From Phallusia mammillata (Eukaryota; Chordata; Ascidiacea; Phlebobranchia; Ascidiidae): 64,000 nucleotides of DNA. Location: positions 1-64,000 of the forward strand of contig QLIY01000711.1 of assembly GCA_003260075.1 (NCBI GenBank). The letters run 5' to 3'. Numbering within the stretch: position 1 is the stretch's first letter; every line of letters starts with the position of its first letter. Both the position numbers and the translations under genes were made by a program. Below are positions 13,491-26,843 of this stretch, piece by piece. Below the pieces are notes generated by a model, which saw nothing but the letters and a program-made list of their open reading frames with translations, made no database searches and was not told where the DNA came from.

Positions 13491-14322
13491 AACGAATATG
13501 TTCTACTGTATTATACCTGTGACCACACACCAAAAAATTCATCTTTTCTGAAGCTTCCGATTTCTAAATATTCCTAGTATTAAGGCGGCCTCGATACCAT
13601 TTCGCAAATACTTCACTTCCAACCGCACCAATAGAGTGCAATGCTAAATGGTGTCAAAGAAATATAGTTGACTCAAAGGATTTTAAAACGTCTTTGGTAA
13701 CAACTGGACGGGATACTGCTGACAATTGCATGGTAAAGAGGCTGCTTCTCCAAACGCGGGATACAAATAGCATAATCCAACAATGCAAGTATTCAGCTAC
13801 ATTTGATTATATTGTTGGGTACCACACAACACGTACGCTCGACATTACACACCTAGAATTATAAACCACGCAATAATTGTGTTAGGCTGGCGTGAGTAAG
13901 GAGGGGAGTGAGAGAAAGAAAGAAACAAGCAAATATGTAGTTTTTCGGTGCGCAGCCACTAAAGTTCCTGAATTTGGACGGTTGCATAAAACAGAAAAAA
14001 ATAGATTGGGCTACATGGTAAAAAGTCCGGCGAGCAAATCGATTTGATGCAAAACAATTTAAAACGTTATTAGAAACGTATTTTATTAAATTTGAAACGT
14101 ACTTTTAGCCAGTTATGCTAATTTATCAGTACAACCACACGTTAATTGTACACTTAGTTCAAATCCATGTTTTTTTAATTACCCCTGAAAACGATTTTCA
14201 AGCATTAAAACTTTGGGTTATTGTTATGCGTTGCCTGGAAAGGTCAACAAAAGGCGCTTGCGGGTTACCCCAATAGGAAACGTCAAACAAGATACGCTTA
14301 AAGTTGGAAAGTATACAAGACC

Positions 14323-14538
14323 GTTAAGGCGACATGCGTTAATATGTTGCCAAGATACGCTTTTACAATTTCTTAACTTGAAAGGGTCTAACTGAAGCTT
14401 TCATGCGCTTTCAAATCAAGGCAATCCCCCCCCCCGTTAAGGCGACATGCGTTAATATGTTGCCTAGATACGCTTTTACAATTTCTTAACTTGAAAGGGT
14501 CTAACTGAAGCGTTTATGTGCTTTGAAATCAAGACAAG
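14323..14538. repeat. Ten-C join with a repeated flank of about 103 bp
   Basis: 14323-14425 is repeated at 14436-14538 across C run 14426-14435. By eye the copies differ at roughly seven of 103 positions. Confidence 0.6.
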
Positions 14539-15862
14539 TAAATCAGTAACTTTGCGGCTGTTAAAACCAGTTTGTATATTTTGTTTTGTGTAACCAAAAA
14601 TTTGGCCTTCCTTACGGTAAACTTTGGCAACGTGAAACAGACTGCGCATCGATACACAATTTTTGATTAGGGGTTTTCTCAAGAGGTCTGTTAGGCATAA
14701 TAGCAGCCGCTTCGCAAAATGCAAAGTTATCTCTACAAGGTGTGATGTACAGAAGGGGAAAAACAAACCAAAAAAGCTTTATGGACACGATCAGAAAAAA
14801 ACACAAAAACTAAAACGAACGATGTATTCTTATTTACGATTGGTTAAATGGTAAAACAAATGTACAAATGTATCGGAACACACCAGCTTGACTTTCTAGT
14901 TTGTGTATTGAATGTTTATGGCAGATTTCATCCCAAAACAACTGAATATTAGGCTAGAATACATAAATTTGTAACAGCGTTTTCTCCACTAAAATCGTAC
15001 TTAAACACTGTTTCGAAATCAATTAATTTGACCCTAAATCGTTTGTTTCACAAAGTTTTGAAAAGCATTTTTACACACTACGGAGAAGAAAAAATGTTGA
15101 GCCCAACAATACAAACTACAAGTGGAAAAAGTACAGAAAAAAAGCACATAAACTCCATGCATTAAAAACATTATCGGACTTCGCGTTAAACTGCATATAA
15201 TACAGTGCGGCTGGTGTCAAATAAAACACACGTGATGGGTTGACGTTATAAGACCATAATGTAATGGAAGTGGTTCAACAAATACGTGAAATTGTAGTCA
15301 CTTTTACGAATGTGGAACAAGTTGATATATTTGCCAAACTAAACAATTTAAAACAGATTTATAATAAATAATGAGGCTTAAGATGCTCTGAAATCATTAC
15401 ACCGATTTTAGGAGACATTTTAGGCCTTTTAAAGGGCTCAAAAACTATGCAACATGCAGGCGACTCATGATTATAAATAAGTATATATCAATAGTGCAAA
15501 TGCGACTTAAGCCAATGGGCTAGGAACATATATCATAGGCATAAAATCTTAATGACATCAACATGAATAAACATAGAATATAGGGTGAAAATTTTGGTGG
15601 ATTATTTTGATGCTATAAATGGCGCTGGGTATGTTATTACCATCTACGATTTATACATGGTGTTGCTTGGTGTTATAACTTATAACCCTACTGTATGGTT
15701 GATATACGTGGTTCTCTATGCACGATGCACAATCAGTGTGATTTTCGATTGCAGTTTTAACCAAACCCAAGTCTAAATTTAAATTTATTTTGTTGAATTT
15801 ATTTTAAAGCATCAAACCATTTCTTACGAAGATGGTTATATGGTGAAAACGACCCACTACAT

Positions 15863-16029
15863 TATATAGGTCTGTTTGCAACTGCTATTGGACTGTGGTT
15901 TTGGGACATACGATTGCAACCTATAATACGGCAAACACGGCCCCCCCCCCTATATAGGTCTGTTTGCAACTGCTATTGGACTGTGGTTTTGGGACATAAG
16001 ATTGCAACCTATAATACGGCAAACACGGA
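15863..16029. repeat. Ten-C join with a repeated flank of about 78 bp
   Basis: 15863-15940 is repeated at 15951-16029 across the C run 15941-15950, with almost no differences. Confidence 0.6.
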
Positions 16030-16687
16030 TTAAAACAGACCGTACCTTGTACTATACAAAACATGCAAACGCACTAAATGCTTTACAAAAGATACAAAGC
16101 ACCATATAGTGTTTCTTTTAACATATTATTTAACCCTAAGATAGTTACCTATTGTGTAAATTCAAGTACAACTGGTCCCGTCTGGTACTATGTAGGGTAT
16201 GGTACCAGGGCACCTAAAATACGTTACGTACAAAACAATAAAGCAGATGAGGTCGAGTATTAAGGGCAGAACTGTCTGGTGAAGGCGCAGAATAATAGCT
16301 TCTATTCATTGATACATAGGTTTTAATACACAGGGCTGCACTATTTCCTAAAGGTGATTACAAAAAAGGGCAATATCTTAACACGCGACTGACTTTGGAG
16401 AAGCCATTAAGTAATGACTTTTTTTCGAATATAAATCACGTGAGATGTGACGTCACCGATTTCGGAGCAGGTGCTTGTGATTTGAAACACGTGGAAAACT
16501 GTACAAAACTCTAACCTGCTGAAAGGCAAGCGACGTTAAATAACGTAAATGATCGTTTCATGGCGGTAAGCAGGTATGTGCGGCGACTGGTCAGACAAGT
16601 CTGTGGTGTTAGTTCTTTGACCGCCTTCTTGGCTTGTCAGTCGACGAGAAATGTTGGGTAAGTCCCAGAGTCGAAACTGCGTTCACA

Positions 16688-19600
16688 TCACTCTGACGAG
16701 CGCTTCTTGGCCATTCTGATAAGGGTGTTAAATGGATAGTCCCAAAGCTTGCTGGATATGCCGAATCCTGTATAAAAGATGGTGTGATTAAAAGTCGGTC
16801 TCGTTTTTGTGTGCAAGGTTACAAGCACACGAATGAATATTAGTACGATGCGAAAAAGTTATACATTATTCCGTTGTAATGCAACTTGACCTAAAAGTAA
16901 ATAACTAATAGCTATGACATGGGTTGACATACCGTCCATATTCCCAAGATTTGTCCTTATTTTGAAGGGCAATGTCTAAGAAAATATATTGTACTTCAAG
17001 AAATGTCCTTGTTTTTGACTTGAGTCCATATTTTGTCTTATTTTCGACAATTATAAATCAGAAGCCCTGCTACAATAAAAATTAAACCTAAACCTGAGCT
17101 GTCGTAAGATGTACGAAGTATTTTCTACGAACAAGGAGTTACTGGAACAGTTTCTGGCAAAACATATGGCATGTGATATGTCATGGTTCGTATAAATGCA
17201 AAGAATTTTTCAAAAACGTTTGTTTCGTTTCGTATAAAAATTTATTTTTTCGGTAGTCCTTATTTTTGGGTCCAAGTCGATGGCAACGCTGGTGATAGCC
17301 TACGCAAATTTAAGAAACCAATGCCAACTTTTTTTCGGAGATACAACGAGTAAGAAGTAAGATTCGGTTCCTTTATACTTTCCAAGTGTAAAAATGATCG
17401 TTTTCAGGTGACATAAAACCAAATTCCAAGAAACCAGTGCTTGAGCAAGGTTGATTGAGTAAATAAATGAAAAACGTTGAGACGCCAACAGGTAAATTTA
17501 AACAGAGTGGGTGTATCACCGACGGCTAACCTTCAACAAGGTCGATTCGCTAAGTCAACAGGAAAAGCAGTTAAAAAGGAAACGATGAGCATAAAACAGT
17601 TGCCACAAAGTTCAATGAAAGTACTTTTCGGTTTGTATTAAGGTAATATCTTTTATTTTAAGCTAACCCAACTGGTGGAAACTGGTAACATTTAAAACCA
17701 AGAGTTTTTTTCTTGATTCAAATGAGCTCAATGTAACATGTACTTAATAGCGTAGAGTACTAAGTAATGTATTGCACTAAATGCCAATTAAAGTTACAAA
17801 ATGCTTTAGGACGCTTTGCAACGTACCAACCAACAAACAGTTTTAAAATTTTACGTTTAGGGGCCCTGTGGGCAAAGCGCTGGGTCAACCGGGGTCAAAC
17901 TTTAAGAGGATCAAATACCGAAAACTAATATATAAGTAAGTTTCAAAAAGTTCTAAACACTCTTTCTTGACCAAACGAGTGGAACAAACTAGCGTTAAAC
18001 AAACGACTAAATCAATATGTGCCCCCTTAGGTATAGGAACCATAACTAACCATAAAACATAATGGACTTACCCAGATGTGGACTTTCGAAGTGGTGTCGC
18101 ACATGATAGGCTCGAAGACGATCGAAGTAGGAGCCCTTGCGTGGTGCGCCGTAATGTAAATAATAGTGGGTCATGTCGTAGCACACGTAACCGAAAAGCA
18201 CCCCAGCCACGAGGCTGTCGGTTACCGCGGCTGAGAACACAAGGCGAAACATAGGATAGAGGATGACCAGGAATACGGATGATGCGACCGGAGGAAAAAC
18301 TAATCTTCCACTATCGAACGGCACCTGTAATAAGAATAGCAGGGTTGACTTTTAAGGCAAGACAATGGATTAATGGGTGAAAGTGTAACTATTGTGCATT
18401 CGCCAAGAGCTGTGGGGGTTTCTTTCTAAAAGACGGGCATTCTTTTTTGGTTAGATTTAGAAGCACCCAACAAATTTACACACACCTAGACTTTCTAAAG
18501 CAGGGGTTTCGGTGCCTTGGCCTGCTTAAACATTCGAATTCATATATGACTGCATGGGATAGTGTAATATAGGTCATACATGAAAAAACGAAGACTTCAA
18601 ATGTGGGGTTCAGTGTGCTAATTGCAATTTGGGATTTGGTGGTCCCATATAAACCTTAGTATCATAGATATCGTCCCAGTGGTGAAGGAAACTTGTAAAA
18701 AAATGTGGTGCAACAAGCAAACAGGATCGCTATCTTTGCCTGGGCGAGCAACAAGTGCGTTCACAGATTAAAAAACACGCTCTTCCAACTAGGCCGTGTA
18801 ACACTTTCATAAATTTTTAAACATTATGGAGGTCGTTTTGGCGGTTCTAAAGCAACGACCTAGACGATATTGGCTCAGCCGTGTTTACTCGGTACATATT
18901 TGACTATTAGGTGTTCTTGCGCCAATCTCCATAAGCTCCTATTCATGTCACTAACTTAGCACATGAGATCACTAGCAATGGCACCACCATACACACATAA
19001 ATTGTCCGTAGTATTAGTTTTATTTGGAGCTATGTTTCACTTCCAATGACACTTTTTTAAAGACTGAAGAGACAATATATATATATTTTTTAATCTCAAT
19101 AGTTGACGTAATTTTAGTTATGGCGTAGTATGAAAGATTCTGCGATACCTTATTAAGCAGAAAATACACGTTTTAATACGCTTCAAATTTGCTTTCGCAA
19201 AAGGTTTGAATCCGGCCGATTCGCAAAAGGTTTGGATTCGCAATAAATTATTCGAAATCTTTGTGAAAAATAAATTCGACACACCGAACATTTGGTATAT
19301 TTCAAACCGGTTTGAAGAACATTAAAACGTTTGCATAAACGGTTCCCACTCAATTAGCTACATATCCTATCTCGCTTATTTTCCCCTTTTACTAAATAAG
19401 AGAAAACAGATTCCCACACAATTGCCCATCCATGTCCTGTCTAATTTGCACACAATGGCGACATGAAGCCGCTATGGTCACAAGGGATCGACTGAATGGT
19501 GATACCCGACCAAACCGCGTCACGGCAATATTGAAAAACGACAAAAGTGCTTCCCAAGGGGTGCACATAATCCCTTTTACCATGTGCTTTATGTCACCAT

Positions 19601-22600
19601 AAAGTAACGCGTAAATAATTGGTAAAAACTAATTGATACCACATTATAATATTTCCTTCATTGCTATGCATCCCTACAGTGTAATTACTTATTACACGCT
19701 TATTGCCGAGTTATCATTTTATCGTCTTTCGCTGACAAGATGACGTTTTATGGTTGGACGTTTACCGAATAAGCAACTTTTATCGATCTGTTCTGTATGC
19801 GGCCGTGTTTAACTCCCATAATTGGTGCTACCATTACAGTAAAGGTACGAATAACCCTTACCAATTTCAATATATTGAGTAACCATATGCATTTTTAATT
19901 TCCTGACCGCCATGACTTACCAAAAGGCGTTTGCAGTAATTATTACCTACCTTACTGCCTCATAAAAAGGAAGATTAAATCAGTACGGTAACGCATTTCA
20001 TTAGTACAAAGGTTTCCATCCAAGGGTTAAATACAAAATGCTTGACAAAAAATAAAAAGAAGGCAATATTATTGGTGTGTGGAATAAGTACATCAAGAAG
20101 CTTGCGTTTTTTTTAATTAACTTCCAGGAAAGATATCGGGAGATAAAATCAAGAAAAGGAAAATCCCCGCTTTACAGTTTCCATCTAACAACACAAAGTG
20201 AACCGGTGTGGCTAGCAACTCTAATACGCTCATGGAAACCTGCACCCGGCCCAAGCGGAAACTACGTGAGTTGCAAATCGCTTTATATCTGCCGCTATTA
20301 TCTGATACCGTTTGGCTGAAAAGTGTACAAATCGGTGTCGAACATGGCATTGTACATATAGGGGAAATGTAATTTTCGTGGTAACGCTTGTTTGTCAACA
20401 CGAAACCCAACACATGACCAAGCGGAAATAATGACATTGGGCAAATTCAAAAACTACATTCGATGATCAATTTATATCTATTGTTACTTATTGTTAAATT
20501 CACGTAGCAACTGCATTAAGATCAGTGGAAAATATTATAAGACTGATATGCGTGTGCACAAAATCTTACAGAACAGTATACGAAAGATGGTGGCTTTTAG
20601 CTAATAATTTAATCTTTTGTAACTACTAAGTCTAAATCATACCTTATGTAAGTTTAGACAGCATTGCGTGAAAGTTCAGGGCATTTTTTTAGGAATTTAA
20701 ATGTGTGCACCTAATCTCCAAAAAAACGAAGGTAGATCTGTTGGTTTCCAGTTAATTCGTCTTTGAGATGTATAGAAAACGACTACGCAATACTAGTGCG
20801 ATAAACCTTATTGTTTTTTAACTTAATTCCAATCTTTGATGGACCCGAATCCCATCACAGGCTGGATGCGTTTAGGCTGTGTCGATATTTAATGCAATTT
20901 TGGTAAAGTTCGCTCTGATATCGGCAATCTGTTTTCAGTGAGCATTGCCTATCAGTTATCACAAATATAGTCTATTGTTTGGGCAGGGATTAGATTGCGC
21001 GCGAAGTAGTAGATATCCGTCCGGCCAGATGCCCTCACACTCATCGCCTGTCATTAATTTTGCATGACCCGATAAAGCACTGAGGTGACGCTGATTACAA
21101 ATGGGACAGTCATTCGCCTGAACTCACACTTCCCCGTTAAGCGTCCAAAACTTGTACGGTAAGGGCTTTAAATGTAGAGCATAGGTTAAATTTATTCTTA
21201 ATGTTTCCTTTTTATGTTAATCCCCATTTTTAAACCTGATTTATTGACAAAAAATTTAGAACGTATAATTTTTTAATGTGCAACATACAGTTAAAACATA
21301 GTATTCCTTAATGAAATGAAAGAGACTTAAAAAAATAAAATGGCGATTTTTGAGAAATAAAGTACCCTTCTTTAGTGTTGTCCATAGTTTTAGCATTTTA
21401 ACTCTGCTATAAACTGTATGGTGTTAGTTGTGACAGATGACAAATCGCATCGTATAGCTGTTATAACTCTTAAGGGTTGAACAAAGTTGGTGTTGGCAGT
21501 TGGTGATGTATTAGTATTTAAAACAGCCTGTGGCAAGAACATTCATTAACAAACTTAATGAAGAGTGACTGTAACCCTGCTACTATTCACATGCTGTGGA
21601 TATGACCTAGTTCATGCAATTCATCATTTTACATTCTTTCATATTTGCTTTTCCGGAACAAGTCCCTGCACCTTCAATGGGTACTTATGTGTAATGTGTA
21701 ATTTGCAGTTTACCTGTGTTTGCGTGTGGATGTTAAATAAATACAAAGGTGTAAATATGATTTAACAGTGATTGCATACATTTAAGTACATATTGCACTA
21801 AATAAACAGTTCAAAGATCATTGATAAAAAACAGAAAAGCCACCTGAGTGCAAAAATAACACTGTTCAGCCATAGTGAAATGAACACCAATGGTTTCCAG
21901 ACAAACAAAGAATCATGATTATTAAAAAAATACATCATGGCTCAGTCTGTTTTAGATTGCTACAACATAGGATTTGTTTCTTATTAAAATACTATGTTCC
22001 TATGCAATGGAAACAGTTTACTTTTAATGCCTGTGCTATTTATAAATGTTGTTAAACTGGTTCTTATCTATTGACCACAGCATAGTAATTTTGACACACA
22101 GAAATTTTCTTTTGCCATTGAACATTGAAAGACCGCAGTCTTTGATCTGGCATATGTTTGAAAGTAACACATGCTATTTATACATACAGTTGCACAATAA
22201 TTCTTAGCGCTTAGGTATACAGCAACCAGTACACATACCTTGTGGTGCTGGCCGTGCAGCAGAAAGTGCAGAGTGATAAGGAAATATGAGGTTGTGGGAG
22301 GGTCACTGTGAAACAGCCACCTATGAAGTGAATATTCCAAAAAGGACCACAACAGCATACCAAGAACAAAAATCACTGGCATAGCTGAAGCTGACAATGA
22401 AAATGACGTCACTGCAATTAAAGAAAGGGTAATTAGTGCAATTGCTTATGAATGAGTGTAACGGCCCTTGCTTCTAAATAGGGTGTATATTGCTTCGAGT
22501 ACAGTAGTAATCCCTTTTGAACAGTTTGTGAACAACGGATCCCCCCCCCCCAAGAACAAAAATCACTGGCATAGCTGAAGCTGACAATGAAAATGACGCC

Positions 22601-25270
22601 ACTGCAATTAAAGAAAGGGTAATTAGTGCAATTGCTTATGAAAGAGTGTAAAGGCCCTTGCTTCTAAATAGGGTATATATTGCTTCGAGTACGGTAGTAA
22701 TCCCTTTTGAACAGTGTGTTAACAACGGAATACACCGGTTTTAGTGCTTATGTAATTACATGAAGTGATTTCCACCTGTCAAAATGTTTGGACTGCCTAT
22801 AACCCTATCTGAATACACACTAAAGTGACTATATCGCAAAATGCAATCCCGATTTAGCCAGATATTTTACAAATAAACCATCTAATCTGTAATACACACA
22901 GTCAACTTTGTTATATACATGTAAAGTTTAAAGATATGATTACTTCTGTAAAGGTAATTGGTTGTTTGTAAGTAAAGGTATAATGTAGTCAAAAATTCAC
23001 ACACAAAAAAAAATACCTGGAACTAAATTTGAAAGTGCAACGCTTGAATCAGAAAACATTGAAAAACTGCGTAAAAGGAAAAGAACAATAACTGGCAACC
23101 ACACGATGGGTATCACGTACCTGCAAAAACAACATAAAAATCAGATAATTTCAGCTAAACATTAAAATTTACCCCAAAACATTTCTAAACACAGTAGCAT
23201 TGCAGAAGTATACATTTATATCTCTATAGATATGTCACCCAATGGCCCTAAGGACATGCTCTTAACTACTTGTGGTTTATAAGTACATTTTGTGGCTAAG
23301 AATATGTGGTGTTGGGTTTCAAGCTGTTGGATTAAGAGCATGTAGTTTTACAAATGTCATAGTACACTGGCACCATTCAAAAAGTACAGTTCATCCTACA
23401 TGGAACAGTGCAACAAAAACAGCAATAAAACAACTGGAAGACTTATCAAACACAATCACATACCAAGGAGTGTTAGAAAAATACTCCACAAAATCGCTTT
23501 TAAACAAGCGCAAAGTTTTGTCGACTGGATCGTCAATCCATGAATGGTATTTTGCTCCTAAGTGACCAACTTGCCACAACATGGGTTCGTCCCAGTTAAC
23601 AATTTCCTCTTCCTGTTAAAAATAGTTACAGGTTTGTATTGGTTACCATAATTAACTGCAACTAATCAGCTTCTGTGAATTTGTTTGTTTATATTTTTAC
23701 ATACGATACATGTTACTTCAATAAGAACATATTGATGTTTTTTTTAAAAACAATTGAACAGATAACCACTACATTTTTGTCAGAACCACTATATATTTGT
23801 CATATTTTTTTGCTTTTCAAATTTGAGCCACTCATTATGTAGCATATTTAACAGGATCAATATTCACATGTTTTTAACTACGTAACAGTAAGTTATTGTA
23901 TCTATGGCATACATATAATATACTTTAGTATATTTGTAACCCCCCCCCCCACAGGATCAATATTCACATGTTTTTAACTACGTAACAGTAAGTTATTGCA
24001 TCTATGGCATACATATAATATACTTTAGTATATTTGTAACATATATATAACTCATTTAACTCGAACCAAAACACTTAAAACATAAATCTGGCAGAGGCCA
24101 TTGAAAAGGTAAATTGGACATGTTAAGTAAATATAAGTAAGCATACAATTTTATGGTGCACAAAATTAAAAGCTGAAGAGGGGATAAACTAGAGGAGACT
24201 GAGTAATAGCAACAACCTCTAAGCCTGAGTAATAGCAAATACAGTAAGACATTCCTCAAATACCTAGCAGCCACACATGCACAAAGATAGAGTGCACACT
24301 AGGGACTGTAACTGCCTATGTATAAATTGAATCAAATATTTCACATATAACACAGTACAAAATACACATCTACTAACAGTGTTCCAGAGACTTTTAAATT
24401 AAGTGTACCTGAGTGTTAGCAATCCCATTTTGTTGCACATGTTTAATTCCATTTGATTTAGATGGAATATGACCATTTGTCCCATTGGAAGTGACCTAAA
24501 AATGATTAACAAAATGAAATAAATAAAAACAACAATTTTCGAAAACCATCAAAAGCAAAATAGAAACAGATAAACTCAGTCAATTAAATTTAGAGTAAGT
24601 AACTAACCAGTTCCCAGGGATATTAGTAGAGTAATCAATTAAAAAAAGCTCTCTACTTTGCTACAGTGATCAATGTCATTAGGCAAAGCTCCCTGGAGGA
24701 AAAACGGTAATTAGAAACTGAAATATTACTGTCCATTGGTCATGTTAAAATACCACAAAGAAAAATAATTTTTAGTGTTTGGCATATGAATGGGTGTTGT
24801 TCCGTTTCCTTGGACACACTCTAAATTGAGCCAGATGGTATAAATTAACACTTACATGGTTATCTGAAGATTCAGATGTGTCACAATAATCAGCAATATA
24901 ATACTGCCTCAACCATCTATATGCATTTTTGCTGTGAGTGTGGGGTCCATTTTCCATTATTTTGGTGACATCTTTTCCATGTCGAAGGCTCAAGATTTTG
25001 CTTCCACCTGAAATATCACAATATTGTATTATCAATTAAGTTTGAAAGCCATAAAAAAGCTACATAAAACACTTCCATGCTTTAACATTTTTCCTTCCTT
25101 GTAAATAAACACAAAGTGTAATGTAAACAATAAGTTAGCCTGCTCTTACGTGAATTACCTGGATGAACATTGACAAACTTTGTGACATCATAAACCTTTC
25201 CACAGTGGATAACAAGCGTTTGATCTTTGCTGCTTATTTGAGCTATATCGTCTTTGTTCATCTGAGGCAT
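16688..25270 (-). CDS. FA2H: Fatty acid 2-hydroxylase (8 exons)
   Basis: Exons on the minus strand: 25270-25159, 25007-24856, 24495-24409, 23612-23464, 23120-23017, 22411-22239, 18324-18072, 16767-16688. They join in frame to 369 residues, close to the 372 of human FA2H. The enzyme adds a hydroxyl to C2 of fatty acids for sphingolipid synthesis in the ER membrane. The N-terminal cytochrome b5 domain shows the two haem-ligand regions NVHPGG and GPHTHSKNA. The hydroxylase domain has the di-iron histidine clusters HRWLFH, LHGQHHK, HYYLHYG and HVRHHF, with hydrophobic membrane segments between them. The start is the first ATG (25270); another in-frame ATG is at 25261. The last exon is tiny ([15 protein letters not shown] then a basic tail) and lies 1.3 kb from its neighbour. 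The intron between exons 6 and 7 is about 3.9 kb, far longer than the others. Confidence 0.93.
16926..17294 (-). repeat. Short dispersed repeat with inverted ends (copy 2, inverted)
   Basis: This is the reverse orientation of the element at 2474-2846, with the 'tccttatttt' phrases and the terminal 'gatggcaac' motif. It lies in the last intron of FA2H. Confidence 0.6.
22361..22729. repeat. Ten-C join duplicating the 5' part of FA2H exon 6
   Basis: 22361-22540 is repeated at 22551-22729 across C run 22541-22550. Both copies contain the acceptor and first bases of FA2H exon 6. Only copy 1 continues into the full exon, so copy 2 is read as the other allele. Confidence 0.65.
23851..24040. repeat. 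Ten-C join in an FA2H intron
   Basis: 23851-23940 is repeated at 23951-24040 across the C run 23941-23950, differing at about one position. Confidence 0.6.
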
Positions 25271-26843
25271 TGTGCTTTTACACAATAATCCACACTTGAT
25301 TTAAATCAATTCAACATCAATAAATAAGAAATACAAAACCTAACAAAGGTAGTTTAATGTTAAACTGATGAGCGATAGTTTCAGTTTAAAAATAAGTCTT
25401 TTTTAAGTAAAAAAGAACAAGAGTCATTTTTACTTGTACATACAAAAAGCTTTAACATATGTTTTACTCATCAAAAAAAGTCTGATTTGGCAAGTGTAGT
25501 TACACCCAGAAAATATAAATAAGACTGCTTTGTGTCATGTATGAAATATGAATTATGCGACCGCTCTTTTCAAACGCACCTTAAAATTAATCGGTCATAC
25601 GAACATGCCAACTCTGAATACAAATACTGTTTTAAATACACATTAGCACTAACAGTGTTCCGTATTCCGATCAACCGTAATGTATAACCGCCATTAACCG
25701 GTAGTTTTTGTTCTGTTCTTTACTTCTTCATCGTATACCGCAGTTACTTTTCTGACCACAGTTATTTCAAGTGCCTGTTCTTCCGCACGATGTCCCCTAG
25801 CTGGTGTCAATGACTAATTTATCAAGCCATCCAACCATAAAAAGATGAACGCAGCAGTCATCGCCACTCAGCCCTGTTCTCCCCTTACTCGAAATGACGT
25901 AATGCCGAGGTTGCCGAACAGTCGCGTGATTTATGCGCGCTTGAGTGATTTTGTCGCGGTACAGTGCGCGATGGAAAACGGTCCATAAATCGTCTGTTAT
26001 GACATGCGGTTTGAATTGACTTTTTGCAATTCATGTAAGATTATGTTTCAAAACCACATGTGTTTAAATTCTCAGTTTTGCCTTTTGAATGAAAATTTGA
26101 ACGTCCACTTGCATTTATAATAAATTTTATAAAAGAGCTAAAAATTCTGTTGATACGTTATGCCTGGCAGCAACAGTGTATTCATTGCATTTATAATGTA
26201 TGTGTCCATGCAAAACCAGTGGAAACATTGTTTGTTCTACCCCATAAGCAACTTGTTGATTTCAAAACGCTCCTTCTACAGACATTAACTCAAAGAATAC
26301 ATAGCAAAACCATAAAAATGTTGGTACTTAAGAAATTTACTAGTTTATCATTTTTCTTGATTATTTGCCGATGTATGAGTCCCATTTTCTTTTGGGTTTT
26401 TATGCCGATGTATGAGTTCCATTTTCTTTTATGATTACAAAATACCTCCATTTTCCAGATGACACTAACGCCAACTTTAAGGACCACTGCTGTCAACAAA
26501 TTACGCTTTGGAAATCATAATCGGAGCCACTCAACAGTTTTAGGTTCGCACTTACGTAGCGCATTTCGGGTAAAACTCAAACGGAAATTTAGGTACTTTT
26601 TTGTTACTCCACATTTACGGTCACGTGGCAACAGACAAATCGACCTGGGGTAATCCCCTAACCTCCTCTACACCGTGAAAGAGCTGAGAAGAAAAGGTAA
26701 GTTGCAAAAACGTTTGTAAAAGGATATTGTACTCAACTTTCTTTGTTTATTAGCTTACAGTGTTGTGACAACCTTGCAGCCATATAGTCGTGTTTCACAT
26801 CCATTAAAAATCAAGGAAATCGGAAATTTAACACAGCTGTGCA
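25271..26843. other. Divergent promoter region between FA2H and CLPTM1L
   Basis: FA2H reads leftwards and CLPTM1L rightwards from this 1.57-kb interval, so both promoters should lie here. A CpG-containing patch occurs around 25860-25990. I found no supported gene and no clear TATA box. The short open frames near 26150-26650 are not supported. Confidence 0.5.

Larger units (their letters stand above)
11822..16687. other. Convergent intergenic region between BTB gene and FA2H
   Basis: No supported gene. It contains one hAT-like repeat (11867-12126) and four ten-C joins with repeated flanks: 12608-12736, 13038-13490, 14323-14538 and 15863-16029. Open frames here are short and lack splice or homology support. 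The 159-codon frame on the minus strand at 11858-12337 runs through the repeat and is not considered a gene. Confidence 0.5.
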